From the NCBI GenBank assembly GCA_016926625.1, contig JAFGOE010000074.1:1-56037 (forward strand): a stretch of DNA of 56,037 bases. The letters run 5' to 3'. The notes beneath the pieces were generated by a model that did no database searches, was not told the origin of the DNA, and saw nothing but the letters and a program-made list of their open reading frames with translations. The position numbers and the translations under genes are program-made. Shown here piece after piece: positions 1 to 8,016 of the stretch; within the stretch, counting starts at the first letter, position 1, and each line of letters begins with the position of its first letter. This DNA comes from Candidatus Zhuqueibacterota bacterium. GTDB lineage: Bacteria; Zhuqueibacterota; Zhuqueibacteria; Thermofontimicrobiales; Thiofontviventaceae.

Positions 1-101
1 AGTTGCAACGTAAATTAGACCAGGTGTTCTATTATTTGGTTTCGTTGCAAGTCGATAAAGGGGAAGAATTGTTGGAGGAGCTGGATGCAGAGAGTGATTG
101 A
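1..101 (+). CDS. C-terminal end of an unidentified protein (partial)
   Basis: One frame is open from the window edge to a TGA at 99-101 and encodes about 32 residues ending in an acidic tail (EELLEELDAESD). The rest of the gene lies outside the window, so no family can be assigned. The Leu/Glu-rich amphipathic ending would suit a helical or coiled-coil C-terminus. Its stop is followed directly by a type A repeat array. It is called coding only because of the open frame and plausible composition; a chance open frame of this length is possible. Confidence 0.35.
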   Translation, partial: LQRKLDQVFYYLVSLQVDKGEELLEELDAESD

Positions 102-116
102 TTGATTTATAAAAAC

Positions 117-368
117 GTGGACATGAAGACCACGAAGCCCAACCACACATCCCCTTGAAGAATTTTATTTAAAAAATTATTTTTCTTTAGGTGGATGTGG
201 GTTACGGGGCTTTGTGATCTTCAAGTCATTGCTTTTCTTCGTGGTCTTCGTGTCCTCTTCGTGAGCTTCGTGTCCAATTTTTTTTAGGGTTGTGGGTAGG
301 GCTCTGTGGTCTAGGTGTTCTCAGTGGTGGAGAACTTTTTTTCGTGAGCTTCGTGGTTCATGCTTTTC
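117..368. repeat. Type A inversely symmetric 9-mer array, copy A1
   Basis: This fills most of the 355-base gap between the partial first gene and the gene at 457. A short left arm carries CACGAAG-type units (117-165). An AT-rich centre (166-195) follows, and then a long right arm of CTTCGTG and CTCTGTGG units separated by GCTTTT spacers. The arms are complementary, so the transcript could fold into an imperfect long hairpin. It is one of seven such arrays in the window. Confidence 0.8.
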
Positions 369-389
369 CATAACCCCCAAAATTATTCA

Positions 390-418
390 TTGACATTTCC
401 AGATCAATCATTTATATT
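390..418 (+). promoter_or_regulatory. Predicted sigma70-type promoter for the gene at 457
   Basis: TTGACA at 390-395 and TATATT at 413-418 are separated by exactly 17 bases, 39 bases before the ATG at 457. The same TTGAxx/17/TATATT layout occurs in front of several other genes here. It lies just beyond the end of array A1, so the array is upstream of the predicted transcript. Confidence 0.65.
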
Positions 419-456
419 TACCTAAATCCACCTTATTAACCATACAGAACATATAC

Positions 457-2112
457 ATGAAATTACACACCATTGTCCTTCTACTGCTATTCATGGTAAC
501 GTCACTATCCGCGCAGACGATTACCTGGATTGAGCAGACGAATAGCGAGCTGCCTGAAGGTGTAAAACTTTACAAAGGTACGAGAAATACGCCGAAGTTA
601 CAGGCTTTTTATCTGGATGTCGTCCTGGATAATACGACGCTTGCTGTACGACCTTACATCGTCGCGCACAGTGACAGGGTTCCCGATATCGTAGATGACG
701 TCGGAGCTTACGCTGCCATTAACGGCGGTTTCTTCGGAGGCTCCACCTCCTATTCATCCGTCATCTACCCCGGTGAAGTGAAGGCAAGAAATGTCTCCGC
801 CTTGACCCGTAACAGTCAGTCCTATCCGGTCATTCGCAGCCTGTTCAGCGTCGATACACTGAATCAGTTATCTGTCGATTGGATCTACCACTTCGATAAT
901 TCGCTCAGCGGACTCTACCGCTATGAAACTCCGATACCATATAGCTATAATGATCCCACACCTGAGCCTGCACCGATCAAAAATGACGGCCAGGAATTTT
1001 CCGAAATATTGGTCGGAATCGGTGGTGGTCCCACGTTGGTAAAGAATGGTTCGACTCAAATCACCTACGACGAAGAAATATTCTGGGGTTCAGGCGTCGG
1101 ATATGATAATCGCGATCCGCGTACGGCAATCGGCCACACGGCCGAAAATCATGTGATCATGTTCGTCGCCGATGGCAGACAAAGCAGCATCAGCGAGGGG
1201 GTGAGCCTTATCGAGCTCGCCGATATCATGATCAGCCTGGGCTGCGTCGAAGCCATGAACCTCGACGGCGGCGGATCGACACAGATGGCGATCGGTGACA
1301 GTTACGTGAACTCACCATCGGAACAGCGAGCGGTGCCCACAATTTTTGCAATTACCCATTTCGATTCACTGGGTTTAGCTAAAGAACCCTTGTTCGAAAA
1401 AATCATCGATACCGCCGATACAGCCTTGTGTAAACTTGCAGGAGAAGGATGGTTCCCGACGGCTAACGCCGGATACTGGGGCGAATCGCCATCGATGCTC
1501 AACCAGCGAGGTCCGGGAGAGGCTTACGCCATGTTTACTCCTCAATTGCCCACACAAGGAACGTATGATGTCTTCGGATGGTGGGTAGCAGCCTCTAATC
1601 GCTGTGCGGATACGCCGTTCATCATACATCATCAAGATGGCGTGGATACGGTTCGCATCAATCAGGTCAATAACGGTTCCACCTGGTCGTTTATCGGCAC
1701 CTATAAATTTTATGGCGATATATCGGACGCAGTGATCATCTCCGAAGCGGCAACCATCGGTACTTATATCGTGGCGGATGCGGTCCGATTCGTCTCCTAT
1801 GATACGACGGAGACTGGGGTTGAGAGCGATTGCGCGCTTAAAAAAGCATTATTATTCGAATTAATGCAAAATTATCCGAATCCATTCAATCCGCAGACGA
1901 AGATCCGCTATCAGCTCACAGGATCCAGCCATGTACAACTAAGCATCTTCAACACGTTGGGACAAAACATAGCCATCTTGGTCTCTGATAAGCAAGCGGC
2001 TGGTGTGCATGAAATCCATTGGGATGCCGGAAATTACCCATCAGGTGTCTACTACACCAGGCTGGAGACCGATTTCGGTTCACAAATGAGGAAGGTTCTA
2101 TTTTTAAAATAA
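457..2112 (+). CDS. Secreted phosphodiester glycosidase (NAGPA/DUF2233 family) with sorting domain
   Basis: This is a 551-residue exported protein. Residues 1-19 form a signal peptide. The NAGPA-type catalytic domain covers about 55-300 and shows the family motifs AINGGFFGG (87-95), VADGR (237-241) and NLDGGGSTQM (268-277). Family members cleave N-acetylglucosamine-1-phosphodiesters or act on exopolysaccharide; the substrate here is unknown. Residues about 330-448 resemble the golvesin/xanthan-lyase-type accessory domain (GEGWFPT, GYWGES, ADAVRFVSY). The end (from about 465) is a FlgD-like/type IX sorting domain with NYPNPFNP, and a final MRKVLFLK-type strand. A consensus promoter precedes it. 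The family call is firm; the accessory-domain call is less sure. Confidence 0.88.
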   Translation: MKLHTIVLLLLFMVTSLSAQTITWIEQTNSELPEGVKLYKGTRNTPKLQAFYLDVVLDNTTLAVRPYIVAHSDRVPDIVDDVGAYAAINGGFFGGSTSYSSVIYPGEVKARNVSALTRNSQSYPVIRSLFSVDTLNQLSVDWIYHFDNSLSGLYRYETPIPYSYNDPTPEPAPIKNDGQEFSEILVGIGGGPTLVKNGSTQITYDEEIFWGSGVGYDNRDPRTAIGHTAENHVIMFVADGRQSSISEGVSLIELADIMISLGCVEAMNLDGGGSTQMAIGDSYVNSPSEQRAVPTIFAITHFDSLGLAKEPLFEKIIDTADTALCKLAGEGWFPTANAGYWGESPSMLNQRGPGEAYAMFTPQLPTQGTYDVFGWWVAASNRCADTPFIIHHQDGVDTVRINQVNNGSTWSFIGTYKFYGDISDAVIISEAATIGTYIVADAVRFVSYDTTETGVESDCALKKALLFELMQNYPNPFNPQTKIRYQLTGSSHVQLSIFNTLGQNIAILVSDKQAAGVHEIHWDAGNYPSGVYYTRLETDFGSQMRKVLFLK

Positions 2113-2121
2113 AATGGGGAT

Positions 2122-2199
2122 TAGCTTTTCAATACGAAGGACACCGCTAAAAAGCGTTCGACCATTCTGCAAAGCGAAAGCACGAAGAAAGAAAAGCTA
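2122..2199. repeat. Inverted repeat between the glycosidase and the L,D-transpeptidase
   Basis: TAGCTTTTC at 2122-2130 is exactly complementary to GAAAAGCTA at 2191-2199. The right half contains CACGAAGAAA, so this may be the decayed remnant of a type A array. It could also act as a weak 3' structure for the gene ending at 2112. There is no clear U-tract. Confidence 0.4.
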
Positions 2200-2239
2200 T
2201 CCACCACTTTAAAATCTGCGTTTATTGGAGGTCGTATCA

Positions 2240-3916
2240 ATGTATAGATCTATCGTCTTTGGTATATTGTTGCTGTGTTTCCATGGATCATGCAGTACTC
2301 AACCAGAAACAGCTCAATCTGTACCTGACCAGGTAAGTGAACTGCTAAGAAATCGCATCGAAGCGGCTGAAATACCTAACAAAATCAGTATCGGAGATGA
2401 GCTTATATATTCGTCAGTCATGCTGCCAATTTTCTACGAACGTCGCGTCTACCAGCCTGGCTGGATTAATGATGACGGACTCCAGCCACAGGTCGAGTCA
2501 TTCATCAAATCGATTTTACAAGCTGACAATGAAGGCCTCCGAACGAAAGATTATCATCTGGATAAAATCAAGACAGTGCTGGAAAATATAAGAGAGAATC
2601 ATAAAAAAAACGGATCATTCAACAACCGCAGACTCGTCGACCTTGAGTTGCTGCTTACTGATGCCTTTTTAATTTATGGCTCACATTTGTTAGCAGGTCG
2701 CATCAATCCCCAAACAATTGACTCTGAATGGTTTGCAAACCGCAGAGAAACAGACCTGGCGGCAATACTGCAAGACGCGCTCGAGACTAACCAAATAAAT
2801 GAGGCATTAAATGGTCTGAAACCACCGCAATCCGGATACGCCAGACTAAGAGACGCTTATGTACGATACATGGAAATCGCAGAAAAAGGCAACTGGCCCG
2901 TGATCCCGGAAGGTCCTAAACTGCAGCAAGGGAACTACGACAGACGAGTTACCCTGTTGCGTGACAGATTAATTGCGACCGGAGATTATACTGGAGACCT
3001 ATCCGCTGCGGAAGAATTTTTCGATGATAAGCTAGAAACTGCTATCCGAACGTTTCAAAAACGACATGGCCTGGATGAGGACGGCGTTTTAGGTGTCGAA
3101 ACCCTGGCAGCTCTCAACGTTCCTGTTACACATCGCATAAATCAGATAAAAGTAAACCTGGAACGCTGGCGTTGGTTGCCTCAGGATCTCGGTAAAAGAT
3201 ATATTCTCGTTAACATTGCGAATTTTGAATTAGAGGTAATTGAAGATAATCAATTAGTATTAGAGATGCGAGTTGTTGTAGGAAAACAATATAGACGCAC
3301 GCCTGTATTCAGTGATAAAATGACCTACCTGGTCTTCTGTCCTTACTGGCATGTTCCTCCAAATATTGCTGTTCAGGATAAACTACCCGTAATCCGCACA
3401 GATTCTACCTACTTATTCAAGCAAAATATGAAGGTCTTCCAGGGTTGGGGTGCTGACACACAAGAGATTAATCCTGGCACAATAAATTGGTCAAAGCTAT
3501 CCGCTAGTAATTTCCCCTACAGGTTACGCCAGGATCCAGGACCTAATAATGCTCTCGGTCGCATAAAATTTATGTTTCCGAATCAATTCAATGTTTATCT
3601 ACACGACACCCCCTCGCGTGAACTCTTCCAGAAGACCACGCGTACGTTTAGTTCAGGTTGTATTCGCATCGAAAAACCCGTGGAATTGGCAGAATATGTC
3701 TTGCGTGGAGATCCAAAATGGAATCCCGATAAAATTCGTGCTACAATCAACAAATGGATAGAACAAACCGTATCCCTACCAGAGCCTATACCAGTCCACC
3801 TTCTGTACTGGACCGCATGGGCGAACGAAAATGGTACGATACAATTCCGTAACGATATTTATGGCCGAGATAGACTGCTGCAGGAAGCACTCAATGAGGA
3901 ACCGCCCGGACTTTAG
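2240..3916 (+). CDS. ldtD: L,D-transpeptidase, YcbB/LdtD type, probable lipoprotein
   Basis: This enzyme is expected to form 3-3 cross-links in peptidoglycan in the periplasm. The ATG at 2240 is preferred because GGAGG (2227-2231) lies 8 bases upstream; a longer TTG start at 2225 would overlap that site. Residues 1-18 look like a lipoprotein signal with Cys18 (FHGSC). A scaffold domain occupies about 60-230, a PG_binding_1 domain about 232-296 (FQKRHGLDEDGVLG), and a YkuD catalytic domain about 320-495. The catalytic motif SSGCIRIEKP has Cys474, and HDTPS precedes it. At 558 residues it is of normal length for the YcbB class. The next gene encodes an M15-type peptidase, the same pairing as ldtD and mepK (ycbK) in E. 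coli. Confidence 0.92.
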   Translation: MYRSIVFGILLLCFHGSCSTQPETAQSVPDQVSELLRNRIEAAEIPNKISIGDELIYSSVMLPIFYERRVYQPGWINDDGLQPQVESFIKSILQADNEGLRTKDYHLDKIKTVLENIRENHKKNGSFNNRRLVDLELLLTDAFLIYGSHLLAGRINPQTIDSEWFANRRETDLAAILQDALETNQINEALNGLKPPQSGYARLRDAYVRYMEIAEKGNWPVIPEGPKLQQGNYDRRVTLLRDRLIATGDYTGDLSAAEEFFDDKLETAIRTFQKRHGLDEDGVLGVETLAALNVPVTHRINQIKVNLERWRWLPQDLGKRYILVNIANFELEVIEDNQLVLEMRVVVGKQYRRTPVFSDKMTYLVFCPYWHVPPNIAVQDKLPVIRTDSTYLFKQNMKVFQGWGADTQEINPGTINWSKLSASNFPYRLRQDPGPNNALGRIKFMFPNQFNVYLHDTPSRELFQKTTRTFSSGCIRIEKPVELAEYVLRGDPKWNPDKIRATINKWIEQTVSLPEPIPVHLLYWTAWANENGTIQFRNDIYGRDRLLQEALNEEPPGL

Positions 3917-3962
3917 GAATGGATATCGTATGACGGCAATTACCTTTTATGGGGTCTAAAGA

Positions 3963-4952
3963 ATGATCGCGTTCATAAAACGAATTCATCATGGTAATCT
4001 CTATTTTCCATGTCTTATTCCGATATACCTGTTCATGCTAACCTCTCTAATTTACGCCGATGTCAGATTTTCATCCAGGAAAGCCTGTTTTTCCGTTAAA
4101 TTTAATGAAGAGATTATTCCTTATGATATCATGGGGGTCTTTGTTCTTCCCGGAGAAAAAATCACCTTGCAGGCATTAGACAAAGACAAAAACCAGACTT
4201 TCGTGTTGCGAGCAAGAAAGGGAACGATCGTTCACAAAGCAAAGAACAGATGGCAGTGGCTGGCACCTTCAGAAAAGGGACTGTACCCAATTACCATAAT
4301 ACACCCTCAATCACCTGATTCCATCATTTTAAATGTCTTTGTCATGGTTCCTTATAAAGAACTGCAGGGAGAATATTTAAACGGTTACAGAATAGGTAAA
4401 TACCCGTCCGCATCATTAAAAAAATTATCCATTTACGAACCGCCCAAAGGTTTCATCGAGGTCACAAGAGAAATGGAAGAAACATACATTGCACCCCACT
4501 TTAAACTAAAACAGTTCCTCTGCAAACAAAATGGTGACTACCCAAAATACGTTGTACTTAAAGAGCGACTCCTTTTAAAATTAGAATTAATTCTCACAAA
4601 ATTAAATGATACAGGCTACCACTGTAACACATTGCATATCATGAGTGGTTACCGCACCCCGTTTTATAATAAAGCCATTGGAAATGTGAAATACAGTTAT
4701 CATCTCTGGGGAGGCGCTGCGGATATCTTCATAGACGAAGATCCAAAAGATGGCAATATGGACGACCTGAATAAGGATGGCACAATAGATTATAGAGATG
4801 CGACAATCTTGTATGAGATTATCGATCGAATGTACGAACAATCCTGGTATAAAATCTTTATAGGCGGATTGGGAAGGTATAAAAAGACCCACAACCATGG
4901 CCCCTTTGTGCATGTCGATGTCAGAGGTTTTCGAGCCAGGTGGGGACGTTAA
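3963..4952 (+). CDS. Exported M15A/YcbK-like peptidoglycan peptidase with EF-hand-like insert
   Basis: This 329-residue protein has an N-terminal hydrophobic signal (about 1-33), an uncharacterised domain of about 150 residues, and a C-terminal Peptidase_M15A (DUF882/YcbK) domain from about 165. Metal ligands are visible: His247 and Asp254 in YHLWGGAAD, and His317 in FVHVDVRG. Between them lies DLNKDGTIDYRD (268-279), which fits a calcium-binding dockerin/EF-hand loop, and is preceded by a second Asp-rich stretch. YcbK (MepK) of E. coli is an endopeptidase linked to L,D-transpeptidase cross-links, and this gene sits 46 bases after an LdtD homologue. Exact bond specificity is inferred, not shown. 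Confidence 0.82.
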   Translation: MIAFIKRIHHGNLYFPCLIPIYLFMLTSLIYADVRFSSRKACFSVKFNEEIIPYDIMGVFVLPGEKITLQALDKDKNQTFVLRARKGTIVHKAKNRWQWLAPSEKGLYPITIIHPQSPDSIILNVFVMVPYKELQGEYLNGYRIGKYPSASLKKLSIYEPPKGFIEVTREMEETYIAPHFKLKQFLCKQNGDYPKYVVLKERLLLKLELILTKLNDTGYHCNTLHIMSGYRTPFYNKAIGNVKYSYHLWGGAADIFIDEDPKDGNMDDLNKDGTIDYRDATILYEIIDRMYEQSWYKIFIGGLGRYKKTHNHGPFVHVDVRGFRARWGR

Positions 4953-5050
4953 AATATTAATTCAATAATTCGTACTTGCGTTGAGCAGGAAAGTCTAAAT
5001 CCTTTAGGGGACGGCTATCACCGGCAGAGACATGACAGGAGAACAAATAT

Positions 5051-5812
5051 ATGAAACAATGGTATGAACAACTCTTCGAAAATTATGCCGAACACTATGA
5101 TAACGAGGCGTTCACCCAGGGTACGATCGGTGAATGCGATTTCATAGAGAAAGAAATTAACTTTGATAAGACGAAAAACATACTCGATATCGGATGCGGC
5201 ACAGGGAGGCATTCCATCGAATTATCTAAACGAGGCTACATGGTCACGGGGATCGATTTGTCCGAGGCACAATTAAAACGTGCCCGACAAAAAGCCGCGG
5301 CGCAGTCGCTTACCCTCGAGTTTAAGAAGCATGATGCCAGAACGCCACATTTTAACAATACCTTTGACCTGGTAATCATGCTATGTGAGGGAGGTTTTAC
5401 GCTGATGGAGACCGATGAGATGAACTATCAAATCCTGCAAAACGCTGCCAGGGCTTTGAAACCGAGGGGAAAATTGATTTTCACCAGCCTCAATGGCCTT
5501 TTCCCGCTCTTTCATTCGATTAAGCAATTCCATGCCGCCGATCAGAAAGAGGATGTCGCATCTTATCATAATAATAAGTTCAACCTGATGACGTTTCGCG
5601 ATCATAGTATAACGGAATTTGTGGATGACGCAGGAAATAAAAGATCGATTGAGTCTAACGAACGATACTATGTGCCCTGCGAAATTACCTGGCTTTTAAA
5701 ATCGCTGGATTTCAAAACAGTCGAAATATTCGGAGCGAAACTCGGCGCATTCAGCAGGAACGATCAATTGACGACTGAGGATTTTGAAATGCTGGTGGTG
5801 GCGGTTAAGTGA
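5051..5812 (+). CDS. Class I SAM-dependent methyltransferase
   Basis: This 253-residue cytoplasmic protein has the Rossmann methyltransferase motif I ILDIGCGTGRH at about 44-54, an acidic motif II (GIDLSEAQL) and the post-II region NTFDLVIMLCEGGF. There is no signal peptide or membrane segment. AGGAGA lies 7-8 bases before the ATG. The substrate cannot be told from sequence; relatives methylate small molecules. It is probably transcribed apart from the peptidoglycan genes, since nearly 100 bases separate them. Its stop is followed at once by a type A array. Confidence 0.8.
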   Translation: MKQWYEQLFENYAEHYDNEAFTQGTIGECDFIEKEINFDKTKNILDIGCGTGRHSIELSKRGYMVTGIDLSEAQLKRARQKAAAQSLTLEFKKHDARTPHFNNTFDLVIMLCEGGFTLMETDEMNYQILQNAARALKPRGKLIFTSLNGLFPLFHSIKQFHAADQKEDVASYHNNKFNLMTFRDHSITEFVDDAGNKRSIESNERYYVPCEITWLLKSLDFKTVEIFGAKLGAFSRNDQLTTEDFEMLVVAVK

Positions 5813-5821
5813 AATGTTCAA

Positions 5822-6367
5822 AAAAAGCCGTGGACACGAACAAAAGTTTTGAATTTGAAGAAAAGCCTGAACCACAGAGAGCACAGAGCCCACACCACCT
5901 AAAAGCTTAAACCACGAAGCACACGAAGGGGGCACGAAGGCCACGAAGAAAAGCCTGAACCACAGAGGACACAGAGGGCACAGAGCCCCCCACAACCCTA
6001 AAAACATAGGACACGAAGAACACGAAGAAAAAAAATAAACACGAAGGACACGAAGCCCCACGCCACACCACCACAAAAGGTTAATAAAATTATTATATAA
6101 AATATTTTAAATATTTTAATTTATATTTAATTCTTTGTGTGGTTGGGAGTTGGGCTCTGTGTCCTCTGTTTTCTCGATGGTTACAATCTTTTTGGTAGTG
6201 GGGAGTGGCTTCGTGGTCTTCGTGCCTCCTTCGTGTGCTTCGTGGTTTAAGCTTTTTTGGAATGGGGCTCTGTGTCCGTTGCCTGTCCCGCTTTGCGGGA
6301 TGCTCTCTGTGGTTCAAGCTTTTCTTCGTGCTTCGTGTCCTCTTCGTGGTCTCCGTGTCAATTTTTT
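5822..6367. repeat. Type A inversely symmetric 9-mer array, copy A2
   Basis: This fills most of the 676-base gap before the GH109 gene. The left arm (5830-6060) alternates CACGAAGnn runs and CACAGAGnn runs with AAAAGC spacers. The centre (about 6079-6132) is almost pure A/T and partly self-complementary. The right arm (6138-6363) holds CTCTGTG, CTTCGTG and GCTTTT units. Open frames through it encode only low-complexity peptides and are not genes. Confidence 0.85.
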
Positions 6368-6401
6368 ACTAATCCCACTCCCTTACAATCCCTAAATCAT
6401 C

Positions 6402-6430
6402 TTGACATATCTCAAAAATTTCCGTAAATT
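6402..6430 (+). promoter_or_regulatory. Predicted sigma70-type promoter for the GH109 gene
   Basis: TTGACA at 6402-6407, 17 bases, then TAAATT at 6425-6430. It lies 59 bases before the ATG at 6489 and just outside array A2. It overlaps the upstream in-frame TTG at 6402, which argues that translation starts at 6489. Confidence 0.65.
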
Positions 6431-6488
6431 AGGACCATTACCCTCACTCGAATACAAAACTCATTCATTCTTCTTTAAGGAAAAATCT

Positions 6489-7841
6489 ATGAATAAAAAG
6501 GATTCAAGATTTAATCGCCGCGATTTTTTGAAGTTAGGAACCCTGGCCGGAATCGGGACGATGATGGTTGGTGCGGATATCTTAAATTGTTCAAAAAAAT
6601 TCAACACCTCGCCCGGACTTCCGAATATCGCACCTATGGAAAAAGTTAGAATAGGCTTCGTAGGCGTCGGTATGCAAGGTTCGAGTCATGTCAGAAACTT
6701 CCTGGACATCGAGCATGTTGAAATCAAGGCTATTTGTGACATCGTCGAAGATAAAGTCGTACAGATGCAGGAACTGGTTGCCAACGCTGGTCGCCCTGTG
6801 CCGACCGGCTATTTTCGCAATGAATACGATTTCATCCGCATGTGTGAACAGGAGGAACTTGATCTGGTATTCACGTCGACACCCTGGAACTGGCATGTGC
6901 CCATTTGTGTCGCTGCCATGAAAAATGGTAAACATGCGGCGACAGAAGTCCCCGCCGCCGTCACGATCGATGAATGCTGGGAATTGGTCGAGACCGCTGA
7001 AAAATATGGGAAACATTGCGTCATGATGGAAAACTGCTGCTATGGATGGCGCGAACTGATGATCTTCAATATGGTCCGGCGTAATCTGTTAGGCGAATTA
7101 ATCCATGCGGAATGCGGGTACTTGCACGACTTGAGGGAACTCAAGCTTGGCGACATGTATGAAGGTCGCTGGCGGATTAAGCACTCCATCAAATACGATG
7201 GCAATCTGTATCCGACACATGGTCTCGGACCCATAGCACAGTGCATGGATATCAACCGCGGTGATCAATTTGATTATCTCGTATCCATGAGCAGCAAGGC
7301 AAGGGGATTGAATCTTTATGCGATCGATCATTTCGGAGCAGACCATGAGTATGCAAGACAACAGTATAAACTCGGCGACGTAAACGTCAGCCTGATTAAA
7401 ACGGTGAAAAATCTCACGATCACACTCTATCATGACACCAATTTACCGCGACCGTACAGCAGAATCAGCATGCTTCAGGGGACGAAAGGCATCGTGCAGG
7501 GGTATCCGGATAGAATTCATATCGAAGGCAGGAGTCCCCAACATCAATGGGAAGCTCTGGAAACCTACAAAGAAGAATTCGAGCATCCATTATGGCAGAA
7601 CCTGAGCAAGAAGGTCCTCACCACAGGGCATGGCGGCATGGATTATTTGGAGGATTATCGCTTAGTTCAGGCCTTACTCAACGGCACGCCGACTGATATG
7701 GATGTCTACGATGCAGCAGCATGGAGTTGCGTCACCGAGCTGACTGAACGATCGGTGGCGAATAAGAGTCGCCCGATTTCTTTCCCGGATTTCACGAGAG
7801 GACTGTGGAAAAAGAGAGAAAAATTGGAAATAGAAGTCTGA
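6489..7841 (+). CDS. GH109-type Gfo/Idh/MocA glycosidase (alpha-N-acetylgalactosaminidase family), Tat-exported
   Basis: This 450-residue protein starts with a twin-arginine signal (RFNRRDFLKLG at 7-17). Its NAD-binding Rossmann motif is VRIGFVGVGMQG (53-64). Strings typical of family GH109 follow: STPWNWHVPI, CVMMENCCYG, GNLYPTHGLGPIAQ, RPYSRI, GHGGMDYLEDYR and FPDFTRGLW. GH109 enzymes use a tightly bound NAD+ to remove terminal alpha-GalNAc from glycoconjugates. The ATG at 6489 has AAGGAAAA just upstream and places the Tat motif at the N-terminus; an in-frame upstream TTG would bury it. Export fits action on extracellular glycans together with the sialidase-like and GH29 genes further along. 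A related Gfo/Idh oxidoreductase role cannot be excluded. Confidence 0.87.
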   Translation: MNKKDSRFNRRDFLKLGTLAGIGTMMVGADILNCSKKFNTSPGLPNIAPMEKVRIGFVGVGMQGSSHVRNFLDIEHVEIKAICDIVEDKVVQMQELVANAGRPVPTGYFRNEYDFIRMCEQEELDLVFTSTPWNWHVPICVAAMKNGKHAATEVPAAVTIDECWELVETAEKYGKHCVMMENCCYGWRELMIFNMVRRNLLGELIHAECGYLHDLRELKLGDMYEGRWRIKHSIKYDGNLYPTHGLGPIAQCMDINRGDQFDYLVSMSSKARGLNLYAIDHFGADHEYARQQYKLGDVNVSLIKTVKNLTITLYHDTNLPRPYSRISMLQGTKGIVQGYPDRIHIEGRSPQHQWEALETYKEEFEHPLWQNLSKKVLTTGHGGMDYLEDYRLVQALLNGTPTDMDVYDAAAWSCVTELTERSVANKSRPISFPDFTRGLWKKREKLEIEV

Positions 7842-7874
7842 GCGGGCATAAAAAGTAAGACCCAGCGCTCTTTT
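7840..7874 (+). terminator. Weak candidate terminator after GH109
   Basis: GAGCG (7840-7844) can pair with CGCTC (7866-7870) and is followed by TTTT. The stem is only five base pairs with a large loop, so this is tentative. Confidence 0.25.
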
Positions 7875-8016
7875 ACTGTATTCGCAGACTGAAGACTTCT
7901 GATTCATAGATCAGTCCCCCTTATTATGCAGCTCAATGTGAATCATGTGTCTGGTAAAATAATAGTTCAGGTAATCGAATTTAATCTATAAAATTTATTT
8001 CAATCAGGATAAAATC

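Noticed and set aside
5696..6395. Open frames on both strands through array A2 (up to 126 codons)
   Set aside because: They translate to low-complexity His/Arg/Glu or Leu/Phe/Ser/Cys repeats, follow the 9-mer period, and lack ribosome sites; the same is true of the frames in the other arrays (16871-17425, 33127-33900, 35836-36394, 50818-51024).
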